Positions 35,677-44,690 are shown, numbered from the stretch's first letter. The stretch is DNA of 64,000 nt from Anaerolineales bacterium (GCA_037382465.1 JARRPX010000002.1:132714-196713); one strand, 5' to 3'. Notes: generated by a model not told the origin, from the letters alone. Program-made: numbers and translations.

Positions 35677-36270
35677 TCATACGAGCTGATCGAGCTGCGG
35701 ACTTTTTATCCAGCCTTTCGGAAACGGTCGATCGGGATTCATAAGCAGATCCAGCGCCTGACGAACCTTCGTTCGGATGGCAATACTTTCGCTTTGCTTG
35801 AGGTGCTCGACCTTTGCCAGAATCTCACTACAGAACCGGGGATAGATACGGGCCACGATACACAGACTGACGATCGACCAGGCTTGCACGAAGGCGCTAT
35901 CATCACCGAGTAGATGGTACAACGTATTCGTTACTTTCTCGAGCTTGGGCGAAAAAATCGACAGATAACCAAGGATCATCGCCAGGTGCCACCGTACCAT
36001 GGCGACTTCATCTTGCATCGCTATGTCCACAATCGAATCGACGTGATCGACAATCAACTCTGGCGAAGACCGCGCAACTTTTTCAAGGGCGTCCGCCGCA
36101 TGGCCGCGTACGACTTTATCGTCGTGACGCAATCCCGCCAACAAATCCGCGGTCAATTCGGGGTTCTGCAGCACGAGGTTGACGACCTCGTTCGCAGCGC
36201 CATCGGAACGTAAATCGCCGTCCGAAAGCCACTCTGCAATTGAACTCACGATCCACTTGCCTTCATGCAA
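35677..36270 (-). CDS. HEAT-repeat protein
   Basis: A 197-residue all-helical protein with about four HEAT-like repeats (LLAGLRHDDKVVRGHAADALEKVAR; IAMQDEVAMVRWHLAMILGYLS; LLGDDSAFVQAWSIVSLCIVAR). Such proteins are binding scaffolds. No signal peptide or enzyme motif is visible. The ribosome-binding site is weak. It follows msrA on the same strand after 50 bases. Confidence 0.75.
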   Translation of the reverse strand: MHEGKWIVSSIAEWLSDGDLRSDGAANEVVNLVLQNPELTADLLAGLRHDDKVVRGHAADALEKVARSSPELIVDHVDSIVDIAMQDEVAMVRWHLAMILGYLSIFSPKLEKVTNTLYHLLGDDSAFVQAWSIVSLCIVARIYPRFCSEILAKVEHLKQSESIAIRTKVRQALDLLMNPDRPFPKGWIKSPQLDQLV

Positions 36271-36320
36271 CCTGACACGCCGACCGGATTCATGATATCT
36301 TGCTCAATACCAGATATCAA

Positions 36321-36893
36321 CTATTGCTTTAGTCTTTCGGCGAACTTTGCGCGGAATTTAACCACCTTGGGAGATATCACGGCGCGGCAGTACCCCGCAA
36401 AAGGGTTCTTTTTGAAGTAATTCTGATGATAGTCCTCAGCCGGATAAAAATGCTTCAACGGCTTTAATTGTGTCACAACCGGGCGTTCCCAAATTCCCTC
36501 TTTTCCAATTTCTTGAATCTTTCGCCTGGCGGTCTCTTCCTGCTGCTCGTTTTGATAGAAAATCACCGAGCGGTATTGCGTACCGACGTCTGCTCCCTGA
36601 CGATTCAACGTCGTCGGATCGTGGATGCTGAAGAAAACGTCCAACAGGAACTCGTAACTGACCTGTAGCGGATCGTATGTTATTTGAACGACCTCGGCGT
36701 GACCCGTGGACCCCGTACAAACCTGCTCGTAGGTCGGATCGACGACATCCCCTCCCGCATACCCTGAAATGACCTGCTTCACGCCCTCCAGGTTTTGAAA
36801 CACAGCTTCCAAACACCAAAAACACCCGCCGCCAAACGTGGCGACTTCATCATCCTTCGACTCACCCTGCACACCAGAACGATTCTTATCCAT
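36321..36893 (-). CDS. msrA: Peptide-methionine (S)-S-oxide reductase
   Basis: A 190-residue MsrA that repairs oxidised methionine. The active-site motif GGGCFWCLEA near residues 21-30 carries the catalytic Cys (GCFW); GYAGG, GHAEVVQI, DPTTLNRQGADVGTQYRS and AEDYHQNYF are all conserved. The ATG at 36893 has GGAAAGG 7 bases upstream; a TTG at 36908 would overlap it. No msrB is seen nearby. Confidence 0.95.
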   Translation of the reverse strand: MDKNRSGVQGESKDDEVATFGGGCFWCLEAVFQNLEGVKQVISGYAGGDVVDPTYEQVCTGSTGHAEVVQITYDPLQVSYEFLLDVFFSIHDPTTLNRQGADVGTQYRSVIFYQNEQQEETARRKIQEIGKEGIWERPVVTQLKPLKHFYPAEDYHQNYFKKNPFAGYCRAVISPKVVKFRAKFAERLKQ

Positions 36894-36971
36894 TGCATAC
36901 CTTTCCAATCTCTAATTAACTCGAAAGCCTCTCTATTATCATAATACCGCCATACGTCGATAAACGTTCGC

Positions 36972-37490
36972 TCACAAGTCCTCGTCGAATCTTACGGGAG
37001 TAAGCAACGCAAATTCCGGATTGGGCGTGTGCGGCTCGTCCATCTGCAGGCAAGGATTGCGACCCGCATTCGTAGTAAATTCATCTTGCAGATGCTCTTT
37101 TACAGCCGCCTCGAGTGTGTATGCCGTCGCCTCGATATCGATCTCCGTCCCGTAGCCATGCCGGATAAATCCCCAGAGGTATTTGGCATAGAACTTTACA
37201 AGTTTGTATCTTTCGTACTGTTCGACGTGTTTTAGTTCGTGTGCGATCAGCGCCAGGCCTTTCGCAGTATGCGGTTGAAACTGTTCCGCACCGCAGAAGT
37301 GAATGGTTTTCCCAAGCGTGATCGCCTTTGTCTTACCCTTCGAAAATCGATCACTGCTCAGAAATGCCGCCAGTCCACTCGCCAACTTGAGCTTCGCCCG
37401 GCTTACGACTCCGGGATCCGCATACCACTCAGCACGGGCGAGAAGGCGTTCCGCGCAATCCGGGATTCTCTCTGGGATCAAGTCACTCAT
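36972..37490 (-). CDS. Predicted HExxH metallopeptidase-like protein
   Basis: A 172-residue protein with a zinc-peptidase-type motif in LALIAHELKHVEQY (HELKH) near residues 81-85, resembling DUF4157-type domains found in toxins and housekeeping proteins. A glutamate that could complete the site is present downstream (TEIDIEATAYTLE). No signal peptide is seen. The ATG at 37490 has a GGGAGGA site 7 bases upstream; a longer frame to 37571 would overlap the preceding lipoprotein gene. Activity and substrate are unknown. Confidence 0.72.
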   Translation of the reverse strand: MSDLIPERIPDCAERLLARAEWYADPGVVSRAKLKLASGLAAFLSSDRFSKGKTKAITLGKTIHFCGAEQFQPHTAKGLALIAHELKHVEQYERYKLVKFYAKYLWGFIRHGYGTEIDIEATAYTLEAAVKEHLQDEFTTNAGRNPCLQMDEPHTPNPEFALLTPVRFDEDL

Positions 37491-37545
37491 CGCATCCTCC
37501 CTCAACATCCAATCTTGCTTCGACGCACGAACCGCGGAATCTATA

Positions 37546-38610
37546 TTATGGCAACGCGATTTGCTTGACACCTCTCCCGGAGGTCAGGACCCAAACGGAA
37601 CGCCCGGGTACTGCCCAACCGATCATCGTATCCACTTCATCGAGCAGCACGCCTTCCGTGAGTTCCAGCGAATCACGATCGAGACGATAGTACACGAGTG
37701 GATTTGGTCCACCCAGATCCCTCGATGCAACTGCGGAGAGAGTCAGCAAATGCGATCCATCGATGTCCCAGATGACGTCGGTTAGCGCGATCGTGGACCA
37801 CCATTCATCCGCCAATGCTCCGTCTAATCCCAGATCGAAGGCGCCGCTGCCGTCTGCCATTGCCAGGATCAAGCGGGGATCGTCCGGTCCTCCCCAATGT
37901 GAGAAGATCAGTTCCCTGCTGTTGGGAGACCAGTAAGGTCGATCGGTTACGCTGCCCGTTCCGGAATTATCCACGTCGGCGATCAACCTTTCTTCCAGAG
38001 ACTCAACGTCGACGACATACAACCCCGGCTCAATATCGAGCCCATATCCGGATTCTCGAGTAAAAGCAACAGCCGTTCCAGACGGCGCGATACTCCAGGT
38101 GAAAGTCACATCGTACGCCAGAACACGGTCGACATCGTCAGGCGTACGCCAATGCAGTTCATACGTTCGTTCTCCAGCCAGGATGTAGGCGATGGCAGCT
38201 CCATCCGGAGACCACAACGCCTTTACGACGTCATCCTCGAGTAATACTTCCACGGTACCGCTCTCGAGATTTAAGACCGATAAATCGCTGACGGACACGC
38301 CGGCAGGGCCGGCTCCTCGGTCCGGGAAATCTAGCGCCATAAGGATCTGATCCGTTTGCGGGTTGTACCCGTAATACTCGCCCATGCTTACCGGGAGATC
38401 GAGTGTAAATGCTTGCGTTTCTCCCAGCTCAAAGACTTGGTCGCCCGAGGACAGATAGACAGCCCAGAGGATTTTGGAATGAGGCCGAGATGCACCTGTG
38501 GCAGACGTGTCCTCCATGGTCGCAGCAACCAAGCCGACCTTGCAACTCGCCATGTTCAGCGTCACGAACAACAAGACAAGGCCGGACCACTTCCGACACC
38601 CATGTCTCAT
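37546..38610 (-). CDS. Lipoprotein with TolB/WD40-like beta-propeller
   Basis: A 354-residue predicted lipoprotein: signal segment GLVLLFVTLNMASC with the lipidated Cys near residue 23, then propeller-like blades ('WSPDGAAIAYI', 'IAPSGTAVAFTRE', 'WSPNSRELIFSHW'). It is related in plan to the lipoprotein at 2606-4201 but lacks the G5 domain. It starts 3 bases after the aldo/keto reductase stop, so the two are co-transcribed. Function unknown; likely surface-exposed. Confidence 0.78.
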   Translation of the reverse strand: MRHGCRKWSGLVLLFVTLNMASCKVGLVAATMEDTSATGASRPHSKILWAVYLSSGDQVFELGETQAFTLDLPVSMGEYYGYNPQTDQILMALDFPDRGAGPAGVSVSDLSVLNLESGTVEVLLEDDVVKALWSPDGAAIAYILAGERTYELHWRTPDDVDRVLAYDVTFTWSIAPSGTAVAFTRESGYGLDIEPGLYVVDVESLEERLIADVDNSGTGSVTDRPYWSPNSRELIFSHWGGPDDPRLILAMADGSGAFDLGLDGALADEWWSTIALTDVIWDIDGSHLLTLSAVASRDLGGPNPLVYYRLDRDSLELTEGVLLDEVDTMIGWAVPGRSVWVLTSGRGVKQIALP

Positions 38611-38613
38611 GAC

Positions 38614-39597
38614 TCACCACAACTGATGGACGAGGTCACGAATATCTCTTTGGTAGATTTCGTCCACCTTGCGCATCACGTCGTCCGAGAGTTCAGGCAG
38701 GTCGGCGGCGGCCATGTTCTCCTCGACTTGCGAGATTCGTTTTGCCCCGGGAATGGTGCACGTCACCGCGTCGAACATCAGTATCCAGCGCAAGGCCATC
38801 TGGACCAGGCTCATCCCTTCGGGGATGATTTCCTTCAATTCCTCGACGGCTTTCAGCCCGGTTTGAAAATCGACGCCGGAAAATGTCTCGCCGCGATCGA
38901 ACGCCTCTCCATGACGGTTGAATGCGCGATGATCGTCGTTCTCGAATGTCGTGTTGGCAGTCATCTTGCCGGTCAACAAGCCTGACGCCAGAGGTACGCG
39001 GGCGATGATGCCCACCTGCCGTTTCTGCGCCTGCTCGAAAAACAGCTCCGCGGGACGATGACGAAACATGTTGAAAATGATCTGGACGCTCTGCACATTC
39101 GGATATTCGATGGCTTTCAGAGCTTCTTCCACTTTTTCCACACTCACTCCGTAATACTGGAGCTTGCCGGCCGCGACCATATCGTCGAGAATACCAAATA
39201 CCTCCGGTATGTAGAAAACTTCCGTAGGCGGACAATGGAGTTGAAGCAAGTCGATCGTATCTGCCTGGAGGTTCTTCAGACTCCGGTCCACAAAGTCGGT
39301 TAAATTCTTGCGGTTGTATCCGCTGGCTGTATGGGGATCCAGACGACGACCTGCTTTGGTGGCGATGTAAATCGTCTCGTCGCGCTGCTTGCGTAATTCT
39401 GCGAGCAAACTCTCACTGTGCCCATCCCCATAAACGTCGGCGGTGTCGAAGAAGTTCACACCCAAGTCGACGGCTCGATGCAATGCGGCCAATGAATCCT
39501 GATCATTCACATGCCCCCAGGTCCCTCCGATCGCCCATGCGCCAAAGCTAATTGCCGACACCTGCCATCCAGTACGACCCAAATTACGATATTGCAC
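38614..39597 (-). CDS. Aldo/keto reductase
   Basis: A 327-residue NADPH-dependent oxidoreductase with TIM-barrel signatures: FGAWAIGGTWG, FFDTADVYGDGHSE (catalytic Asp and Tyr), ATKAGRR (Lys), LLQLHCPP (His) and the C-terminal NADP site TIPGAKRISQVEEN. It is closest in style to the YajO/YhdN-type group. The GTG at 39597 is preferred because a strong GGAGGAGG lies just upstream; a TTG at 39618 would include that site in the coding region. First gene of the leftward set at 35.7-39.6 kb. Confidence 0.9.
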   Translation of the reverse strand: MQYRNLGRTGWQVSAISFGAWAIGGTWGHVNDQDSLAALHRAVDLGVNFFDTADVYGDGHSESLLAELRKQRDETIYIATKAGRRLDPHTASGYNRKNLTDFVDRSLKNLQADTIDLLQLHCPPTEVFYIPEVFGILDDMVAAGKLQYYGVSVEKVEEALKAIEYPNVQSVQIIFNMFRHRPAELFFEQAQKRQVGIIARVPLASGLLTGKMTANTTFENDDHRAFNRHGEAFDRGETFSGVDFQTGLKAVEELKEIIPEGMSLVQMALRWILMFDAVTCTIPGAKRISQVEENMAAADLPELSDDVMRKVDEIYQRDIRDLVHQLW

Positions 39598-39628
39598 GGC
39601 AACACCTCCTCCATCCAATTTTGTTCTT

Positions 39629-39642
39629 CACCAAAAATGGTG
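39629..39642. repeat. Short inverted repeat in the intergenic region
   Basis: CACCAAAAATGGTG has 5-base arms (CACCA/TGGTG) around AAAA. It lies ~32 bases upstream of the aldo/keto reductase start, so it could be an operator for that gene. Part of its right arm resembles the AAATGG half-site of the palindrome at 39732. Confidence 0.35.
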
Positions 39643-39731
39643 AAATGGACTACCCGTTTAATCTACACCACAATGGAAAAACAGTAAATTCCACGAGTTT
39701 GTAGTAGATCAGATCCAAATGGCCTGGCCCG

Positions 39732-39749
39732 AAATGGTCTAGACCATTT
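39732..39749. promoter_or_regulatory. Perfect 18-base palindrome, probable operator
   Basis: AAATGGTCTAGACCATTT is fully self-complementary. It overlaps the first two bases of the -35 element at 39748 and so is well placed for a repressor controlling the signalling cluster to the right. The size and lack of a spacer suit a dimeric regulator; which one is unknown. Confidence 0.6.
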
Positions 39750-39776
39750 TACACAAATCGTGAAGCAGAATATAAT
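39748..39776 (+). promoter_or_regulatory. Strong promoter of the signalling cluster
   Basis: TTTACA (39748-39753, 5 of 6) and TATAAT (39771-39776, 6 of 6) are 17 bases apart. Transcription would start near 39783 and leave a ~200-base leader before the first start codon at 39983. In that leader (39783-39982) I see no recognised riboswitch or hairpin terminator. The whole gap 39598-39982 holds no convincing gene. Confidence 0.65.
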
Positions 39777-39982
39777 GGTGGTTCACTCGCGTCGCATTAG
39801 AAACCATTGGAATGTGAAGTCGAGCACGTTTCCCGGGATGCCATCAGGTGATTTATCCATACCAGGGCAGATATTGAGGTGACTTTGCAAGCCAAATGAA
39901 AGGTCTACTTTCTCACTTATGATGTACCCTTAGCTTAGATTCAGCGGAAATACAGGAAGGCCTACACTTTGGGAGAATCGAC

Positions 39983-40948
39983 TTGACGAATCAAGGTGCA
40001 GACACCAGGCATATGCTCATCGTTGACGATGAGCATGAAATCTTGAAAGCCTTGACCAATTACCTGAGCACGTTGTGCGATGCGTATTCTGTCGATACGG
40101 CAAATAGCGGCGCGGCTGCCCTTGAAAAGATCAAAGAAGGCTCTTACGAACTGATCATAACCGATTACATGATGCCGACCATGAACGGCCTGGAATTAGC
40201 AAAAGCCGCTCGTGAAATATCTCCTGACACGAAAGTAGTCCTTATTACAGCATACGGGAATAAGGAGCTGCGTTCATCCGTCGAGGATTTAAAACTCGAG
40301 GGCTTTATCGACAAACCCTTCAGCATGGCGCAGATTCGGGAGATTGTGGAAAAAGCAATCGGCTCGATGAACAGCGATGACCAACCCAACATGCAAGGTC
40401 TTAGCGAACCACTGCGGGACAAATTAAATAAATTACAGGCCGATTCCGGAGCTTCATGCGTTTTACTGCTGAGCGCAAACGGTTACATGGTCGAAACCGC
40501 AGGCGTTACAAGCGGCATGGACACTTCAAACATCAGTGCACTCGTGGCAGCGAATTTCGCAGCTTCGTCCGAATTGGCCAGAATCCTGAAGAGCAATTCC
40601 GTTTTCAAATCCAGTTTCCATGAAGGCCCGGAATACAACATATATGCTCACGACGTAGACGGCGACTTCCTCCTGGCGGTTATCTTCGGTTCGGAAACCA
40701 AACCTGGTGCGGTTTGGCATTACACCAAACAAACGGCCGTCGAACTGGCGCCGCTGATCGCCGATCAGAAGGAAGCGGAAATCGATTCCGACAACCTGGC
40801 GGAAGCGATGAATGCCGAACTCGATAATTTGCTGGATGATGAGATCCTGCTGGACGTCGGCACAGGAGAATTGATCACCTTCGAAGACGCCATGAACGCC
40901 GGACTCGTTCCATCCGAGTTGAAGGAATCAAAAAAGGCGAAATCATGA
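39983..40948 (+). CDS. Response regulator with roadblock/LC7 domain
   Basis: A 321-residue protein. Residues ~10-130 are a receiver (LIVDDEHEILKAL; phospho-Asp in LIITDYMMPTMNG; Lys in FIDKPFSM). Residues ~155-260 form a roadblock/LC7 domain (SCVLLLSANGYMVETAG...FHEGPEYNIYAHDVDGDFLLAVIFG), the fold of MglB and other GTPase partners. An acidic linker leads to a C-terminal motif TFEDAMNAGLVPSEL. TTG start with GGGAG 7 bases upstream. First gene of the cluster; the MglA-like GTPase follows. A phosphorylation-controlled effect on the GTPase is inferred. Confidence 0.85.
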   Translation: MTNQGADTRHMLIVDDEHEILKALTNYLSTLCDAYSVDTANSGAAALEKIKEGSYELIITDYMMPTMNGLELAKAAREISPDTKVVLITAYGNKELRSSVEDLKLEGFIDKPFSMAQIREIVEKAIGSMNSDDQPNMQGLSEPLRDKLNKLQADSGASCVLLLSANGYMVETAGVTSGMDTSNISALVAANFAASSELARILKSNSVFKSSFHEGPEYNIYAHDVDGDFLLAVIFGSETKPGAVWHYTKQTAVELAPLIADQKEAEIDSDNLAEAMNAELDNLLDDEILLDVGTGELITFEDAMNAGLVPSELKESKKAKS

Positions 40949-41042
40949 AGTTCTCGAAGTATGAAGTTGGTGATTATTGGTCGAGTTTGAAATGGCGGTG
41001 AGTTGACGTTATTTTTAGCCTTTTGATGGAGGAACTACCAAG

Positions 41043-41615
41043 ATGTATATAAACCAGAAGCTGGGCGAGTTACACATCAAAATTGTATACTACGGCCCTG
41101 CTCGCAGTGGAAAAACGACAAACCTGCAATTCATCCACGGCCACATCAACCCAAAATCGCGTGGTGAATTGGTTTCCTTAAAAACACGTGAAGACCGGAC
41201 GATTTTTTTCGATTTCATGCAATTAGAACTCGGGAAAATCAATGGCCTGAAACCTAAATTCAGCCTGTATACCGTGCCTGGGCAGGTGTATTACGAAGCA
41301 AGCAGAAAACTCGTCCTTCAGGGTTCCGATGGAGTCGTATTCGTTGCCGATTCGCAGCGCGATCGTTTATCTGCTAACATCAGCGACCTCAAGGCACTGG
41401 AGCAATACTTGATGCAGCTAGGGACACCGATAGATTCATTTCCGTGCGTCATTCAATTCAACAAGCAGGATCTTCCCGACGTGATCAAGCCCGATGATCT
41501 AAAGACGCAGATGAATATCAACGGCGTTCCTTGCATGGGCTCGTCCGCGATCAAGGGACACGGCGTATTCGACACTTTGAAAACCATCATCAATCTTGTG
41601 GTTAGACAACTATAA
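41043..41615 (+). CDS. mglA: MglA-like small GTPase
   Basis: A 190-residue Ras-like GTPase. G1 is GPARSGKTT (~19-27); switch I contains TREDRTIFFDF; the G3 region is TVPGQ, the MglA-specific form lacking the usual Asp; G4 is FNKQDL. MglA proteins set cell polarity and drive motility with roadblock-domain GAPs (MglB). Here several roadblock genes follow. A GGAGG site lies 10 bases before the ATG. The C-terminus ends shortly after the last helix, with no lipid-anchor motif. Confidence 0.92.
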   Translation: MYINQKLGELHIKIVYYGPARSGKTTNLQFIHGHINPKSRGELVSLKTREDRTIFFDFMQLELGKINGLKPKFSLYTVPGQVYYEASRKLVLQGSDGVVFVADSQRDRLSANISDLKALEQYLMQLGTPIDSFPCVIQFNKQDLPDVIKPDDLKTQMNINGVPCMGSSAIKGHGVFDTLKTIINLVVRQL

Positions 41616-41641
41616 ATCTTAAGAAACAAAGGCATTAACCT

Positions 41642-42352
41642 ATGGCAGTTCAGGGGAATCTAATTGACATCAGTTTATCCAGTCTGATCAGCATCAATTG
41701 CAATGAGATGAATCAAGCACGCCTGCTTGTGAAACATCGGAATCAGGAAGGAACCTTGTTTTTCGATGAAGGGGACATCGTCCACATGACCCTGGGTTCG
41801 CAAGAAGGAGAAGACGTGATCTTCGAACTTCTAACCTGGGAAGACGGATCGTTCGAATTAACGAAAGACGTACGCGCACCGAAACGCAGCGTCGAGACAA
41901 ACTGGTCCCATTTGCTGTTGGAGGGACTGCGGCGCATCGACGAGCAAACCCTCACGAAAAGCGGTGACGAAGACGCTGCCAATCGTGAAAAACAGAAAGC
42001 GGAGCATGAAGCCGCCGAACGCATGGCAAAAGATTTCACGCGGATCAATGGCATCGAAAGTGCACTCGTTACTTCGAAATACGGTGATGTTATAGCGTTC
42101 GAGGCAACGAACAATCCCAAGGCAGCGGCGGCTCTCGCAGCTTTCACAAGCCGACGCGCAGAAGAATTGGGCATCCTTTTGAACACCGGGACGCTCCAGC
42201 AGATCACCATGTCTGGCGATGGCTGGAGGATGATCGTCTTTCCGTCTGAAAAACACTTGACGGCATTGTCCATGGATCCCAAAATTTCAGTGAGTGCCAC
42301 AGCCAATGCAATACAAGTCACGAAGAGAAGGCATCGAAAGGAAAAAGTCTGA
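41642..42352 (+). CDS. DUF4388 (PATAN-like) and roadblock domain protein
   Basis: A 236-residue protein. Residues ~1-95 match DUF4388: GNLIDISLSSLISINCNEMNQARLLVK, GTLFFDEGDIVHMTLG and LLTWEDGSFEL. After a charged linker, residues ~130-215 look like a roadblock/LC7 domain (ESALVTSKYGDVIAFEA...AEELGILLNTGTLQQITMSGDGWRMIVFP). DUF4388 domains are common in bacterial signalling proteins that accompany MglA-type GTPases. 26 bases after the GTPase gene. Confidence 0.82.
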   Translation: MAVQGNLIDISLSSLISINCNEMNQARLLVKHRNQEGTLFFDEGDIVHMTLGSQEGEDVIFELLTWEDGSFELTKDVRAPKRSVETNWSHLLLEGLRRIDEQTLTKSGDEDAANREKQKAEHEAAERMAKDFTRINGIESALVTSKYGDVIAFEATNNPKAAAALAAFTSRRAEELGILLNTGTLQQITMSGDGWRMIVFPSEKHLTALSMDPKISVSATANAIQVTKRRHRKEKV

Positions 42353-42444
42353 TGCATTGAGGATAACCCCGGAAATTTCTATTCGAGCGATCGTCGAGAA
42401 CGGAATTCGTTTCGACAAAGATTAGCTCTCATAGGAGAATTGAG

Positions 42445-43455
42445 ATGTTATTACCAAAGGGAAAACCAATCTACGAAAATCTGAACACATCCTTTACGAG
42501 TTTCGGCAAGTTGCTGCTGGATCTGAAGTCCAACGGTTTCACCGGATATGTCTTTATCAGTTTCTGGGATTACGAAGCCGCACTGTTCATGGACAACGGC
42601 AACATCATCAACGCCATCGAAGAAACCGGCGGAAACAGGAAAACCAGTCACGATGCCGTCGGCAGCATCACTGCAAAAGTCAACCAGAAGGATGGTTCCA
42701 TCAGCGTATACAGTCTCTCACCGAAGAAGGTGACCATGCTCGCCAGCACAGTGAGAAGCGAAGTACGCTACAAGGATCTCAACACGGATTTCACCAGCCT
42801 CGAAAAACTCATTGCAAAACTGAAGAGCGAGGGACACACTGGTTACATCGAGGTCAGGATGACCGGGGGCGATGGCGTAGCGATTGTCTTCCTCGAGAAT
42901 GGTGAAGTCGTCGAGAGCATCCTCTCGATGCAGGATGAGGCGATATCCGGTGACGCGATTTTGCCTCACATTATCGAGAACGCTTCGGCACTGGGCGCAG
43001 ATTTCAACGTGTACAACGCCGCTATTGAGGCCTCGTTCGCCGAAAGCGAAGAAATCGAAGCCGGCTTCGACCTGCCTCGACTACTGGCCGTGTGGGGCGA
43101 AACGATTGGCGCGATCGAAAGAATGGCAGACAGCACGATCGGCAGAGGTCAATTCCTCGAAGCCTTCAAATACGTCATGATCGAAAAGGCCAATGAATAC
43201 CCGTTTCTGGATCCTTTCGCCGGCTTGTTCCAATACAAGGACGGCAGAATCCAGTACAGTGGTGATGCGAAGAATCTGAGCAAAGGTCTCAGTGATTGCT
43301 TGAGTACGACTATCGAGCAGTTGTCCTCCCAACCGGCAGCCGCCGATCTGGAACACAGGATCCAGACCGAGATGAAGGCGGTCAAGGACAAGTACGACGA
43401 CACGATCAAGCGCTTGGGCTTGGGGCCATTCATCCTTGGTGTCACGGCCGACTAA
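42445..43455 (+). CDS. Protein with two tandem DUF4388-like domains
   Basis: A 336-residue protein with an internal repeat. Copy 1 (~10-60) includes LNTSFTSFGKLLLDLKSNGFTGYV and LFMDNGNIINAIEE; copy 2 (~110-165) includes LNTDFTSLEKLIAKLKSEGHTGYI and VFLENGEVVESIL. The C-terminal ~130 residues are helical (FDLPRLLAVWGETIGAIERMAD... TEMKAVKDKYDDTIKRLGLG) and not recognised. A GGAG site precedes the ATG. Cytoplasmic. It lies between DUF4388 and roadblock genes, so a scaffold for GTPase regulation is likely. Confidence 0.75.
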   Translation: MLLPKGKPIYENLNTSFTSFGKLLLDLKSNGFTGYVFISFWDYEAALFMDNGNIINAIEETGGNRKTSHDAVGSITAKVNQKDGSISVYSLSPKKVTMLASTVRSEVRYKDLNTDFTSLEKLIAKLKSEGHTGYIEVRMTGGDGVAIVFLENGEVVESILSMQDEAISGDAILPHIIENASALGADFNVYNAAIEASFAESEEIEAGFDLPRLLAVWGETIGAIERMADSTIGRGQFLEAFKYVMIEKANEYPFLDPFAGLFQYKDGRIQYSGDAKNLSKGLSDCLSTTIEQLSSQPAAADLEHRIQTEMKAVKDKYDDTIKRLGLGPFILGVTAD

Positions 43456-43464
43456 GAGCAGAAC

Positions 43465-43902
43465 ATGGATCAGGTACTCGCAGAAATCAACGCGTTGGAC
43501 GGTGTACTCGGATCGTTCATCTGCGATAATCGCGGCAATGTGATCGTGAATGCTGTTCCCGCAAATCTGAACATCGCTGTACTGCGGGGAATCAGCCGTC
43601 AAGTGACGCACGCAATCGCTGCCAGGATACAAAACGGTATTCAAGAGATTGATCTGACCTATGAAGGAATCCGGGTGCTGATACGCGACCTCAAACAGGC
43701 CGCACTCGTGGTAATCTGCGAATCGAATGTAGACATCGCCCTTCTTCGACTGACGTTGAACGTCAGTTTATCCAAGCCGGAATTCGAATCCCAACTGAGC
43801 AACATCGCACCCAAAGAGCAGGTAATCCGGATCGTGCAGGAAGACGATGTCGATGAAATATCCTGGCGCCTATATCGATCCATTAATGAGGGAGTCATGT
43901 GA
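43465..43902 (+). CDS. Roadblock/LC7 domain protein
   Basis: A 145-residue protein with one roadblock/LC7 fold at ~1-100: INALDGVLGSFICDNRGNVIVNAVP, then RQVTHAIAARIQNGIQEIDLTYEGIRVLIRDLKQAALVVICES. The C-terminal 40 residues are an extra helical tail with an acidic patch (IVQEDDVDEISW). Roadblock proteins dimerise and act as GAPs or adaptors for MglA. Ten bases follow the previous stop; its own stop overlaps the next start (TGATG). Confidence 0.85.
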   Translation: MDQVLAEINALDGVLGSFICDNRGNVIVNAVPANLNIAVLRGISRQVTHAIAARIQNGIQEIDLTYEGIRVLIRDLKQAALVVICESNVDIALLRLTLNVSLSKPEFESQLSNIAPKEQVIRIVQEDDVDEISWRLYRSINEGVM

Positions 43903-44690
43903 TGGCAGAAGCTTTACGGGGTGATCTTAACCAATTATCACTCCCGAACATCATCCAGTTGTTAAAATCGGGGGGTCAAACGGGAAAACTTGATCTGTCA
44001 GACGGAAGTAACTCCGGTGAGATTTTCCTGGAGAACGGCAACATTGTTCACGCGATTGCCGGTGTTCTGATTGGGGAAGATGCCTTCTATTCCCTCTTGT
44101 CATGGTTGCACGGAGACTTCAATTTCGTCAGCGGTATTGAAACCCCAGAGGAAACAATTTCAACTTCCACCGATTTACTCCTCGCCGAGGGAGAAAAACG
44201 CATCCAGGGATGGTCAGAGATCAAAAACGTGATACCTTCGATGCAGGCGATCTTCAATCTTGCCGAAGGGACAACGGGAGCGATCAACCTCGATCCGAAC
44301 GAATGGAAAGTCCTTGCGCAGGTAAACGGCGTTCGCACGATCACCGATATCGCTGCGTCTCTCGGATGGGACGAATTCGAAGCTGCAAGCGTGCTGGCTG
44401 GACTGGTAAAAACGAGACTGCTTGAAATCGTCGAGGAATCCAAGTCGCCTCCCGTCACGGCCATCGACAATGAGTTTTTCGACCGGCTCAATGATGAATT
44501 TATTGAAGTAATCGGACCTGTTGGACCGGTGATCATCGACGAGAAGATCGCTTCGCTGAACGAAACAAGGGAGTCTTTCCCGCGCAACAAAGTCGCGGAC
44601 CTGGTGGAACAAGTAAGTACGGAAATTGAAGACGCGGATCAACGCATGCATTTCCAGCAGATCATGTTGGATCTGTTGCGAGGCATCTAA
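43902..44690 (+). CDS. DUF4388 protein with C-terminal winged-helix-like region
   Basis: A 262-residue protein. Residues ~1-95 are a clear DUF4388: LRGDLNQLSLPNIIQLLKSGGQTGKLDL, GEIFLENGNIVHAIAG, LLSWLHGDFNFVSG. Residues ~125-180 (WKVLAQVNGVRTITDIAASLGWDEFEAASVLAGLVKTRLLEIV) look like the winged-helix often found behind DUF4388. A helical tail of ~70 residues ends in MHFQQIMLDLLRGI. The ATG at 43902 is preferred over the GTG at 43899, because GAGGGAG lies 7 bases upstream. Confidence 0.85.
   Translation: MAEALRGDLNQLSLPNIIQLLKSGGQTGKLDLSDGSNSGEIFLENGNIVHAIAGVLIGEDAFYSLLSWLHGDFNFVSGIETPEETISTSTDLLLAEGEKRIQGWSEIKNVIPSMQAIFNLAEGTTGAINLDPNEWKVLAQVNGVRTITDIAASLGWDEFEAASVLAGLVKTRLLEIVEESKSPPVTAIDNEFFDRLNDEFIEVIGPVGPVIIDEKIASLNETRESFPRNKVADLVEQVSTEIEDADQRMHFQQIMLDLLRGI

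Noticed and set aside
39783-39982. Riboswitch or attenuator in the long leader of the signalling cluster
   Set aside because: No known aptamer consensus or terminator hairpin could be recognised by eye.
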